Positions 32,057 to 40,163 of a stretch of DNA of 41,350 nt are shown piece by piece. Numbering within the stretch: position 1 is the first letter of the stretch; each line of letters begins with the position of its first letter. The notes beneath the pieces were generated by a model. The model saw only the letters and a program-made list of their open reading frames with translations. It did no database searches and was not told where the DNA came from. Source of the stretch: a virus. The translations under genes were made by a program, and so were the position numbers. Location: positions 1 through 41,350 of IMG/VR virus record IMGVR_UViG_3300021138_000062, one strand, 5' to 3'.

Positions 32057-32058
32057 TA

Positions 32059-34965
32059 GTGTCCACTTCATACATTGGCGTCCCGGTTACCACCGATAGC
32101 AATGCGTTGATTCAAACAGCCCTGTCAAACATTGTTGACAGCATCCCCGGTTGGATTCCGCGAGAAGGCAATCTTGAAGTTCTCCTCTTGGAGCAGTTTG
32201 CTCTAATGGCAGCAGACGCAGCCACAGTTGCTTCTACTGTGCCGGATTCTATCTTTACCTACTACGGGTCACTTATTGGAATTACGCCAAATGCAGGCGT
32301 TGCAACGCAAATCAATGTGACTTGGAGTTTGTTAACTCCCGCTGGAACTGGCGGAATTACCTACCCTGCTGGCACAAATGTTATTTTTTACTACAACGGT
32401 GCTGGATACGAATTTCAACTTGTCAATGATTTGACGTTTGCAATTGGAGTTCAAACCGTCACAAACGTTTTGATGCAAGCATCCGATGTTGGGGCTGCAT
32501 ACAACTTTTACACAGTTGTCCCTTCCGGTCAAATTTATTTAAATTTGGTCAACCCAGATTCTTCAACTGCAAGCATTGTTGTAACTGCAACCCCGGCAAC
32601 AAACACCAGTCTTGCTGCCGGTGTTGACCCCGAAAGTTCGTCAGCGTTCCTTAACCGTTTGACCGCAGAACTTCAACTTCTTGCTCCACGTCCTATCACG
32701 CCATACGACTACTCAATTTATTCGCAAAACGTTGATGGCGTTTACCGAGCGCTTTCGCTGGATGCCTACAACCCGTTCCAAAACATCTTTAGTGCAAGCA
32801 ACGCTAACTGGACCACTGCTTCTGCAACAACTGGTTGGTCAGGTGTTGGCAACGGAGGCATTTCGGCACAAACGCCAACAATTGCAATTTCTGGAACCAG
32901 TCCATCTGCTTACATGCAAGTTACCACTGGTTCAACAGCGACCCCAACCAACCTCACGATTAACAGTGGGGCAACGGCTGGCAGCACTTCAATTGTTATT
33001 AACGTTCCCAGCGGAACTGGAATTGACACAACAGCAGGTAAGCAAACCTTGCTTTTGCTTCAAGGCGCAACAAACACCGAAGTAGTTGTTGTGACTTCTG
33101 CTTCTGCGGTTAGTAGCACTTTGCAAACTCTTACACTTGCAGCACCGTTGGCGTACGCTTACGCTTCAACTAACGTTGTTACGGTTTTGCAAGGTGTCGG
33201 CAACACAACAGCAATTTCTGGTTTGTACGCAAACAGTTATTGGTTGCAACTTGGCGCGGTGGTCAAGGCAATCAGCGAAACTACGCTTACCGCAACTCCA
33301 ATTTTGGTTGCTCTTGCAACATACGCAGACCAATCAAAGCGTGTGTTCTCGTCAATCCCCGGAGCAGGGTTTGTTGGCTCCAACTCTATTGCCACTTGTT
33401 TTGGTGTGGATTCGACAAGCGATTACAAGGTTCTTACAACTAACGTTGCTGGGTCAAATGTCAATGGATACTTCAACAGCGTTGCTCCAACAAACACAAA
33501 TTTTACATCGCTTGATGTTCCTATTTCTTCTGTTAGTTTTTATGTCACTTGGGCTAATGTTGGTATTAGCAAAACACACGGCATCTACTACACTTCCTTT
33601 ACTGAAACTGATTTTGATTTTTCCAATAGCGGGCCGGAAAGCGCGTCATCTTTAACCAGTGACTACAACTTTATCCCCGATGCCAACTTGTCGGCGTATG
33701 GATATAGCAACGCTTCAACTGGTTCTTGGGTACTTGGCTCAAACATAGCGGCATTGCCAAACTTAGGAATTCAATTCACTGGCGGTAACGGGTCTCCTGT
33801 TGTTGCAAAATCTCCTATTTTTTATGTTCCCAACACTACGCTTTTAAGTTCTAACCAAACTACCACTGTTTCTAAATTGTTTACTTTCATTGCAAAAGTT
33901 GACACTTCGTTTGTTACAAGTGCTGGCACTTCGGTAACCTTGAGCGTTATTGATGACAGCGGTACAGCCATTGGAACTCCTGCTTCGGTTTCAACTTCGC
34001 AATCAGGATTTATTTACATTCCGTTTAGCATTCCTGCCAACATCTCTGGCAAAGATTGTCGTGTTCAAATTACTTTCAATAGTGGCGTAACATTCAGCGG
34101 CGGAAGCGGAAGCATTATTGTTTCTCAAATGTCAGTTCTTGCTGGCACTTATGATGGCGTAACTTTGGTGGCACCATCGTATTATCAAACTGGCTACGCT
34201 TGGAACCCCGGTGGCAACTTTGTTTCCACTTCAGTGTTCGGCGCTCCCCGAAACGTTACAGTTGTCCCTGTTGCCTCAACCGGCTTGCCAGTTTCCAGCA
34301 CAATTCAAGACCAATTGCTTGTTTACCTGACGCAATCTCGTGAAGCAAACTTTACAGTCAACTACATAATTCCCAATTACGTTCCAATTAACGTTGTGTG
34401 GAACGCTCTTGCCAGCCCCGGTTATGACCCGGCAACGCTGCAAACAACCGGCAACGCTGCAATTAACGCATTTCTCAACCCCGGCACTTGGGGTGGTGGT
34501 TCGCAAACGCCGCCAACTTGGACCGGAACTCAATACGTTGTTCAGGCAGCAGACGTTGCTTCAATCATTGGAGCAATCCCCGGAATTCAATCGGTGCTTG
34601 CAGTTAATCTGACAAGCGGTTTGACAAACTCGTCTAACATTTCTAGCATTACGGTCTCCGGCACAACTGCCACCGTTGCTACTGCATCTGCACATGGTTT
34701 CTTCAATGGCTCTTATGCAACCATCGCCGGTTCTTCGGTAAGCGCTTTAAACCTGACAAATGTTGTCATTGCAGTAACAAGCGCAACAACGTTTACTTAC
34801 ACAGTGGTTTCTGGAACTGCTTCTTCTAGCACCGCTGGAATGACTGCGACACTTACGCCTCAAACTTCAATTGCAATGTCAGGCCCTGCCCCATTGCCAA
34901 TTGGCAACTATGTGTCAGGAGTCGTGACCGCCAACCCAACGGACGCATTGGTTGGTTCAATTTAA
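32059..34965 (+). CDS. Baseplate J-like protein with large insertion, 968 aa
   Basis: Residues 1-240 (IPGWIPREGNLEVLLLEQFA, YYGSLIGI, then PESSSAFLNRLTAELQLLAP) and 725-850 (APRNVTVVPV, DQLLVYLTQSREANFTVNY, then DVASIIGAIPGIQSV) fit the baseplate J/gp6-like wedge. Between them, about 240-725, lies a Ser/Thr/Gly-rich beta insertion. Near 860-930 there is one unit of the kind often repeated in fibre proteins (SISSITVSGTTATVATASAH with FTYTVVSGTA). GTG at 32059. The stop overlaps the next ATG by one base. Confidence 0.83.
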   Translation: MSTSYIGVPVTTDSNALIQTALSNIVDSIPGWIPREGNLEVLLLEQFALMAADAATVASTVPDSIFTYYGSLIGITPNAGVATQINVTWSLLTPAGTGGITYPAGTNVIFYYNGAGYEFQLVNDLTFAIGVQTVTNVLMQASDVGAAYNFYTVVPSGQIYLNLVNPDSSTASIVVTATPATNTSLAAGVDPESSSAFLNRLTAELQLLAPRPITPYDYSIYSQNVDGVYRALSLDAYNPFQNIFSASNANWTTASATTGWSGVGNGGISAQTPTIAISGTSPSAYMQVTTGSTATPTNLTINSGATAGSTSIVINVPSGTGIDTTAGKQTLLLLQGATNTEVVVVTSASAVSSTLQTLTLAAPLAYAYASTNVVTVLQGVGNTTAISGLYANSYWLQLGAVVKAISETTLTATPILVALATYADQSKRVFSSIPGAGFVGSNSIATCFGVDSTSDYKVLTTNVAGSNVNGYFNSVAPTNTNFTSLDVPISSVSFYVTWANVGISKTHGIYYTSFTETDFDFSNSGPESASSLTSDYNFIPDANLSAYGYSNASTGSWVLGSNIAALPNLGIQFTGGNGSPVVAKSPIFYVPNTTLLSSNQTTTVSKLFTFIAKVDTSFVTSAGTSVTLSVIDDSGTAIGTPASVSTSQSGFIYIPFSIPANISGKDCRVQITFNSGVTFSGGSGSIIVSQMSVLAGTYDGVTLVAPSYYQTGYAWNPGGNFVSTSVFGAPRNVTVVPVASTGLPVSSTIQDQLLVYLTQSREANFTVNYIIPNYVPINVVWNALASPGYDPATLQTTGNAAINAFLNPGTWGGGSQTPPTWTGTQYVVQAADVASIIGAIPGIQSVLAVNLTSGLTNSSNISSITVSGTTATVATASAHGFFNGSYATIAGSSVSALNLTNVVIAVTSATTFTYTVVSGTASSSTAGMTATLTPQTSIAMSGPAPLPIGNYVSGVVTANPTDALVGSI

Positions 34966-35717
34966 TGTCGGTAGTTACAGATTTTAGAACGTACACTGCG
35001 GATTCTATTTACGCAACTGTTCCTCAATTTATTCAAGACCAAGACGCTGCAAATTCTGTAACTTCAGATGGCAACGGTCCGCTGTATCATTTCATCAACA
35101 GCATGGCTTCTATTGTTGACCAGCAAATCAACGTGTTAATTCGACAAAACATGGGTGCTGGTCATGGTAGCGGAGCCGATGGCACTACCGACACTGTTAA
35201 TTACGACAATGCTCCCAACTGGTCACAAGTTGTAGACATTAATCGTTGTCCAATTTACGCACTGCCTTGGTTGGCTCAATTTGTTGGTGTAAGTATTCCA
35301 CTCAATACAACTTTGACGTATGCAGAGCAAATTGCAAAAATCAAAAGTCGTTCGTCTTTTCAACGTGGAACAACAGGTATTTTGCAACAAGCAATTGCGG
35401 CAGTTGTTAATAGCGGAACTTTTATTACGCCGCTTGACGCTTCAAAAATTATTGTGTTGGAAAATACAAAATACACCACAACTTACGTTACTGATGTTAA
35501 CTCAATGACAATTTTGATTCCTAAAAAATATTTAACTTCAACAACGTATCAAGGTTTAAACTCTAACGGCACAACAACTTATGCGTCAATCTACGCATCG
35601 TTTCCGACATATGGCGCAATGAACGCTTCTGGAGTTCCTTTGTTGACTAACAACTACGGCAACATTATCTATCGCTACCGCCCTGCCGGTATTAACATCT
35701 ACATTGGAGGCTACTAA
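34965..35717 (+). CDS. Tail protein I-like baseplate protein, 250 aa
   Basis: Follows gpJ, as in P2-like and other contractile tails. CPIYALPWLAQFVGVSIP and EQIAKIKSRSSFQRGTTG (in part) match the phage tail protein I (P2 gpI) motif that joins wedge and fibre. The C-terminal ~110 residues are a beta-rich extension (about 165-250). Start overlaps the gpJ stop, and the last base of its stop is the first base of the next ATG. Confidence 0.8.
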   Translation: MSVVTDFRTYTADSIYATVPQFIQDQDAANSVTSDGNGPLYHFINSMASIVDQQINVLIRQNMGAGHGSGADGTTDTVNYDNAPNWSQVVDINRCPIYALPWLAQFVGVSIPLNTTLTYAEQIAKIKSRSSFQRGTTGILQQAIAAVVNSGTFITPLDASKIIVLENTKYTTTYVTDVNSMTILIPKKYLTSTTYQGLNSNGTTTYASIYASFPTYGAMNASGVPLLTNNYGNIIYRYRPAGINIYIGGY

Positions 35718-36616
35718 TGGCTGGAACAAGCCAACGACTTGGCACACCTTATCCCACCGCTTCTGACCCGGCAAACGTTGCTAACGACATGCAGGCAATT
35801 GCAACTGCAACCAACCTTGACAAAGCAGTTGTGTACAATCAAGGTACTACGCAACCCTCTGCTAGTTCCAGCATCCCCGGACAACTGTGGTGGTGCACTA
35901 ACGCTTCAAGCGTACAGTACGGTCTTAATTATTGGGATGGTACTTCTTGGAACGCTGTTCCCGACTGCATTGTGGCATCAAGCACTCCAACAGCGGCCTC
36001 TGGCGCGGCTTTGACGCTTGGCAAGTTGTGGTTTAACACAAGTACGCAAGTTTTGAACTACTACAACGGCTCTACTTGGGTGGCAATGTCGTATAGTTAC
36101 AGTCAAATTGCCCCAAGTGCAACTAACAATCAAGTTCTTTCGACGCTTGGAGGAGCAACTGTTTGGGCCACGCCCACAAACCTTAGCGTTCCTTATTTTC
36201 GCAGTTCCATTAATCACACAAGTTTTGGTCTTACTACCGGTTCTCCAGCAGTTATTGACACAGTTTTGTCAACAAACTATGGATTCAGTAGGGCAGACAG
36301 CAACAACTCTGTTCTTGTTAGCATTGCTGGTGTTTACCGTATTTTTGGTTACATTAATGGAAGTAGCACTTCGCAAAATTATCAATTCTTTCTTAAATCA
36401 GGAACTGTGGCTGGAACATATGGCACAACAGTTGATAGCGGAGAAATTATTTATTCATCAGCAATAACTTTGATGCGTTCTTGGTTTGACGAAGTCGTAA
36501 GCATTAGTAGCCCCACATATTTTGCGCCGTACATTAACAGCAACCCCGGTGGAACAAGTAGCGGTACCGCCAACTACACCGGCAAATTCTCCATTGAATT
36601 CATTAGCGCCGTTTAA
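35717..36616 (+). CDS. Tail fibre / receptor-binding-like protein, 299 aa
   Basis: The first part (about 50-130) has two copies of a short motif, GQLWWCTNASS..GLNYWDGTSWNAV and GKLWFNTSTQVLNYYNGSTWVAM (in part), as in attachment-type fibre domains. The C-terminal ~130 residues (from about 170) show the alternating strands of a C1q/TNF-like jelly roll, ending GKFSIEFISAV. It would form a trimer that binds the host. It follows the gpI gene, the common site for receptor-binding proteins. The endolysin gene begins eight bases later. Confidence 0.68.
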   Translation: MAGTSQRLGTPYPTASDPANVANDMQAIATATNLDKAVVYNQGTTQPSASSSIPGQLWWCTNASSVQYGLNYWDGTSWNAVPDCIVASSTPTAASGAALTLGKLWFNTSTQVLNYYNGSTWVAMSYSYSQIAPSATNNQVLSTLGGATVWATPTNLSVPYFRSSINHTSFGLTTGSPAVIDTVLSTNYGFSRADSNNSVLVSIAGVYRIFGYINGSSTSQNYQFFLKSGTVAGTYGTTVDSGEIIYSSAITLMRSWFDEVVSISSPTYFAPYINSNPGGTSSGTANYTGKFSIEFISAV

Positions 36617-36624
36617 GGAGACAA

Positions 36625-37395
36625 ATGGCTAACATTACTACTCCAGCCGATTGGGCTGAATGGGCGGTTCAAGACCGCATTGACCATCCTGAGCATTGGG
36701 TTTACAGCGAAGGTCCTGAACGCATGAGCGCCATTGGTGTTTGGCCGATTAAGTTTCCGGTCACTGCCGATTGTTCTGCTGCTTGCACTCTTTGGTATTG
36801 GTTGACTGGTCGCAAAGACCCCAACAACATGCAGTTCAACCACACCGGCTACACCGGAACTTTGCTTAGCCACAATCAGCACATCCCAATCGAACAGGTC
36901 CAACGTAACGACCTTGTTGTGTACGGTCCCGGCACTGGATGGCACGTTGCCATTGTTGTTGAAGTGCATGGCAAAGATATTCTTACGGTTAGTCACGGCG
37001 AGCAAGGGGACCCTTCGTACGTTTGGGTCAACACTCCTAGCGTTCCTTCTCGCGGTTACGCAGTTGATGGTCGCAGCCCACAAACGTTCTTGCGTCCTGA
37101 CAACACAATTGTTCGCACAGTTCACTCTCCAGCAGACCTGTCTCCCAAGCCCGCACCGGCACCTGCGCCAGCACCAACGCTGCACCCAACAGTCAAACAA
37201 GGTGACAACGGACCAAACGTTGTTGCTGTTCAAAACGCGCTTAACGCCGCTGGCTATCACCTTAAAGTTGATGGCATTTTTGGTGCGTTAACATTTCAGT
37301 CTGTTAAAGATTTTCAATCTCATCATAAACTTATTGCAACCGGAGTTGTAAGCGATGCCACTTGGCCAATCTTGCTTGCAGCAACCAAAAAGTAA
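36625..37395 (+). CDS. Endolysin: cysteine peptidase plus peptidoglycan-binding domain, 256 aa
   Basis: Residues 1-150 resemble NlpC/P60 or CHAP-type hydrolases: a DCSA motif with Cys50 at the start of a helix, and WHVAIVVE with His107, the usual Cys-His pair. A Pro/Ala-rich linker (about 173-186) leads to a peptidoglycan-binding domain of the PGBD1 type (190-253, VKQGDNGPNVVAVQNAL, then VDGIFGALTFQSVKDFQ; both in part). It would cut peptide bonds of the cell wall at lysis. TAAGGAG precedes the ATG. No signal peptide is present, so a holin is needed. Confidence 0.85.
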   Translation: MANITTPADWAEWAVQDRIDHPEHWVYSEGPERMSAIGVWPIKFPVTADCSAACTLWYWLTGRKDPNNMQFNHTGYTGTLLSHNQHIPIEQVQRNDLVVYGPGTGWHVAIVVEVHGKDILTVSHGEQGDPSYVWVNTPSVPSRGYAVDGRSPQTFLRPDNTIVRTVHSPADLSPKPAPAPAPAPTLHPTVKQGDNGPNVVAVQNALNAAGYHLKVDGIFGALTFQSVKDFQSHHKLIATGVVSDATWPILLAATKK

Positions 37396-37401
37396 TGCGT
37401 T

Positions 37402-37704
37402 ATGAGTGCACACATTAATTGGTTTACTTGGTCAAATACTTGGTTTAATTACCTTTCTGCTTTTTTCTTTACAACAGGTGGTATTTGGGCAATTATTCGT
37501 TTTATTCATAAACATTGGGTCAACAACATCGCACAAGAGGTTAAGGAAATTCACGAACAAACTACTCAGTTTAACGGTGGAGGCAGCATGAAAGATGCGC
37601 TCAAACGCATTGAAGACAATCAAGCAGAACTTAGAGATTACATTATCAAAGTTGACAACGCTCTTGAGCGTCACCTTGGTTATCACCAAGGCTTAGGCGA
37701 ATAA
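37402..37704 (+). CDS. Small membrane protein with C-terminal coiled coil, holin-like, 100 aa
   Basis: One transmembrane helix lies at about residues 12-34 (FNYLSAFFFTTGGIWAIIRF), followed by a charged helical domain with heptad-like Leu/Ile spacing (about 60-92). Proteins with this layout often lie beside endolysin genes of actinophages and are taken as holins or holin partners. The ATG is six bases after the endolysin stop. No Shine-Dalgarno is evident, so it may be coupled. Confidence 0.6.
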   Translation: MSAHINWFTWSNTWFNYLSAFFFTTGGIWAIIRFIHKHWVNNIAQEVKEIHEQTTQFNGGGSMKDALKRIEDNQAELRDYIIKVDNALERHLGYHQGLGE

Positions 37705-37725
37705 TTACCGAAGGAGGAACGAGAA

Positions 37726-37902
37726 ATGGCAAAAAATGACAAAACATTGGGAGTTCCATCCGAGCGTCCGAACGGGCAACCAAAGGACACTAGGGGAACG
37801 AGCAGCGGACCACATGCGAATGGGCATGGGAACGTGGACTTTCCTACTGACGTTTCTGGTAGCGATGGCATTTTGGATTATTTCAAGCGGTTTGGGGATT
37901 GA
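37726..37902 (+). CDS. Overprinted small reading frame, 58 aa
   Basis: The frame begins MAKNDKTLGVPSERPNG, is hydrophilic and rich in Gly, Pro, Asp and Asn, and ends in DYFKRFGD. It overlaps the start of the DUF1003 gene in another frame for nearly its entire length. The ribosome-binding site AAGGAGG (37711-37717) lies eight bases before this ATG, an ideal distance, but 18 bases before the DUF1003 ATG. It may be a real overprinted protein or a leader that delivers ribosomes to the DUF1003 start ten bases on. No family recognised. Confidence 0.4.
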   Translation: MAKNDKTLGVPSERPNGQPKDTRGTSSGPHANGHGNVDFPTDVSGSDGILDYFKRFGD

Positions 37903-38095
37903 CCCGCAACCGTACTTCAGGCTTAATCTTGCGTTGTCTATGCTGGCTGGGTTGCAAGGGTCCGTTCTTTTAATCGCAGCAAAACGTGCTGACAAAATTT
38001 CGGCAGAACTTCAAGAGTATCACTTAAAAATCAGTCAAGAAATGGCTGAAATGATGGAAGACCACCGTAATATTTTAGAGGAGTTGCGTAAATGA
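37736..38095 (+). CDS. DUF1003-like membrane protein, 119 aa
   Basis: Residues about 18-100 fit DUF1003: TLGERAADHMRMGMGTW, then a first membrane helix (about 33-52), DPQPYFRLNLALSMLAGLQG, and a second helix (about 62-85), with a charged helical end. DUF1003 proteins have two membrane helices; in phages they often lie in the lysis region and are suspected to aid or time lysis. The first 55 codons use several codons that are uncommon in this window (AGG, CTA, CGA), consistent with constraint from the overlapping frame. The stop overlaps the next ATG. Confidence 0.72.
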   Translation: MTKHWEFHPSVRTGNQRTLGERAADHMRMGMGTWTFLLTFLVAMAFWIISSGLGIDPQPYFRLNLALSMLAGLQGSVLLIAAKRADKISAELQEYHLKISQEMAEMMEDHRNILEELRK

Positions 38096-38436
38096 CGATT
38101 GCATTGCTTGCAGCAGTTTGCATGATTATTCAAGATTCTCTTGCAGTTATTAAATACCAAGCCGCTTCACGCAATCGAGGCATGATTGTCGCTAGCGCTG
38201 ACGTTGTAATTTGGTTTGTATCTATTACTGGCACAACCATTGCGGCATTTACTTTGCATGGCGATAACTTTAGCAAAAAAGTCATGGTAGTCGCTGCTGT
38301 GTCTGTTGCAAATATTGTTGGCAATCTTCTTGGAACTTGGTTGGGACAAAAATTTGTTACCGACGAAGATGAAGAAGAACAAGATGACAAAATCGAAGCG
38401 CTTGAAAAGCGTATAGCAAAGTTGGAGGCAAAGTAA
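38092..38436 (+). CDS. Membrane protein, holin-like, 114 aa
   Basis: Three hydrophobic segments (about 2-18, 31-52 and 62-85) are followed by a strongly charged C-terminal tail (DEDEEEQDDKIEALEKRIAK, in part) that may form a coiled coil. The layout of several membrane helices and a charged tail is that of many holins. A relation to YebE/DUF5698-like membrane proteins is also possible. It overlaps the DUF1003 gene by four bases and the next gene by one base, so the lysis genes form one coupled block. Confidence 0.6.
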   Translation: MTIALLAAVCMIIQDSLAVIKYQAASRNRGMIVASADVVIWFVSITGTTIAAFTLHGDNFSKKVMVVAAVSVANIVGNLLGTWLGQKFVTDEDEEEQDDKIEALEKRIAKLEAK

Positions 38437-39164
38437 TGGAGAGAGTTGCTGGCAAGCGAGGGAAGCAAGCAGCAGAACAAGTCGCACTAGGAACTCTTTC
38501 TCACTACGCCAATACCAATTTTCCTGTTCCACCCAAAGCGTTTGACTACTCTACTGAAGTTAAATCATATCCAATGGCATTGAACGACCAATTGGGTGAC
38601 TGCACCATTGCTGGTGTGATTCACATGCTGCAACTTGCTTACGCAGAAGTTGGAGAAATCTTCCAGTACCCCGGTGACCAAGCGGTGAGGGACACTTACC
38701 TAAGCCTGACTGGCGGAGCAGACGCTGGCCTTGTTGAACATCAAGTGTTGCAAACGTGGATGCACGATGGTCTGTTTGGCAACAAAATTGCAGCGTACGC
38801 TCCAATCAACATTCAAAATCGTCAAGAGATGGCTGCTGCTTGTTTTGCGTTTGGGTCTTTGTACCTAGGCGTTGAGATGCCACCGAACGCTGAAACACAG
38901 TTTGAGTCCAATCAACCTTGGCACATTGACGGAACTCCCGAAAAACCAACGGGCGGTCACTGCATTGTTGCCACAGGCGTAAACAATCTTGGCATTGACC
39001 ACATTACTTGGGGCGCAACAGAATCTATGACATGGGACTGGTGGGCAACCTACGGTTCTGAAGCATGGGTTGTTATTCCCGAAATTTTTGTCGAAGCCGA
39101 CCACGGTCCGGTTTGGGACATTGACATTTTAACCCTTCAAAAAGATTTGGAAAACCTACATTGA
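38436..39164 (+). CDS. Papain-like cysteine peptidase, 242 aa
   Basis: ALNDQLGDCTIAG places a likely catalytic Cys56 with Gln52 in front, as in papain-fold enzymes. GGHCIVATG gives His175, and TWGATESMTWDWW (191-203) resembles the region after the catalytic Asn in that fold. No signal peptide or cell-wall-binding domain is present. It could be a second lysin, a virion-associated enzyme, or act on a host protein. Start overlaps the previous stop; its stop overlaps the next start. Confidence 0.65.
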   Translation: MERVAGKRGKQAAEQVALGTLSHYANTNFPVPPKAFDYSTEVKSYPMALNDQLGDCTIAGVIHMLQLAYAEVGEIFQYPGDQAVRDTYLSLTGGADAGLVEHQVLQTWMHDGLFGNKIAAYAPINIQNRQEMAAACFAFGSLYLGVEMPPNAETQFESNQPWHIDGTPEKPTGGHCIVATGVNNLGIDHITWGATESMTWDWWATYGSEAWVVIPEIFVEADHGPVWDIDILTLQKDLENLH

Positions 39165-39679
39165 ACCCCTTTGACCCTCAACCCGGTGACATTGGTTTTG
39201 CTTGGACGCATAACCCCTATGGAGTCTTAATTCGTTTTGCACAGGCACTTCGCTGGTGGAAGTGGCGCAAGTGGAACCACATGTTTGTTGTGCAGGAAAT
39301 TGACGCTAACGGTCAAATTTGGGTGTTGCAAATGGCTCGTCGCTGTGAGCGTGTTCGCATTGAAGACGTTGCTCCAAAGGGTCACGTCAAACTTGTCCAA
39401 TGCCCCGATGACCTTGACCGCGTTCGGATTATGACTTGGGCTAACAAGCGCCTTGGAACCAAATACGGTGTGCTGACCATTATGAGCATTGCTTTCAACC
39501 TGCTGCTTCCCAACTCTTTGCGTGTTGACATTCACAAAGAGGACACGCTTATCTGCTCAACGTTTGCTGCGCGCGCGTGGGAACACGGTGGTTGGGACTG
39601 CCCAACTGACCCGTTTCAAATTATCCCGGCAGAATTTGATGCCCTTATGGATGGTTCTTCATCTTTTGAGGTTTACTAA
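39161..39679 (+). CDS. Permuted NlpC/P60 (YiiX-like) hydrolase, 172 aa
   Basis: QPGDIGFAW at the N-terminus, WNHMFVVQE (His40, Glu46) and later LICSTFAARAWE (Cys132) give the permuted order His-Glu ... Cys known from YiiX/YebB-type NlpC/P60 enzymes. These act on peptide or lipid amide/ester bonds. The TTG at 39161 overlaps the previous stop; ATG is absent near the start, and coupling would explain its use. It is followed directly by the HNH gene. Confidence 0.65.
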   Translation: MNPFDPQPGDIGFAWTHNPYGVLIRFAQALRWWKWRKWNHMFVVQEIDANGQIWVLQMARRCERVRIEDVAPKGHVKLVQCPDDLDRVRIMTWANKRLGTKYGVLTIMSIAFNLLLPNSLRVDIHKEDTLICSTFAARAWEHGGWDCPTDPFQIIPAEFDALMDGSSSFEVY

Positions 39680-40134
39680 TGGTTGACGCTAATGAAGGTC
39701 ATCTTGTAGAACGTACGCTTCACGAAACGGTATGGTATCCCGACCACGACCCACGAAAAGCGTCTGCCGAATACAAACGCGTGCATCATCATTTGGTGTA
39801 CGAACTTGACGAGGCATGTTGGATTTGTGGAGTGCGTCAGTCGCAATTGCCCGCAGGCGAGCACATGGAAACGCATCACTGGCACGTTGAGTGGGCGCTT
39901 GTCAACGCTATTGACCCCGCCAAGATTTTGGCAGACTTCCCCGAAATGAAAGAAGCAACAGATGAAGCGCTTCGGGCTTGGCTCGATTCTGAGGGGAACA
40001 TGCTTGTTCTTTGTCCGCATCATCATAGAGATGGAAGACAAGGAATTCACTCAATTACATACCCAATTTGGCAGGCACAAAAATACATTTACGACCAATG
40101 GCCGTTAACCGAGGGTCCGCAAGTTAAATCTTGA
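39679..40134 (+). CDS. HNH endonuclease-like protein, 151 aa
   Basis: The zinc pair CWIC (47, 50), the core HHWHVEWAL (His66, His67, His69) and LCPHHHRDGRQG (Cys112, His114-116) fit an HNH/McrA-type ββα-metal nuclease. Phage HNH proteins often help the terminase or are mobile. Here it stands at the end of the late block, next to the fibre gene. The ATG overlaps the previous stop by one base. Confidence 0.72.
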   Translation: MVDANEGHLVERTLHETVWYPDHDPRKASAEYKRVHHHLVYELDEACWICGVRQSQLPAGEHMETHHWHVEWALVNAIDPAKILADFPEMKEATDEALRAWLDSEGNMLVLCPHHHRDGRQGIHSITYPIWQAQKYIYDQWPLTEGPQVKS

Positions 40135-40163
40135 CTGTTGTACTAAACTAGAAACAGGTCATT

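Noticed and set aside
40131-40163. Promoter before the last fibre gene (TTGACT at 40131)
   Set aside because: No acceptable -10 box lies 15-19 bases downstream.
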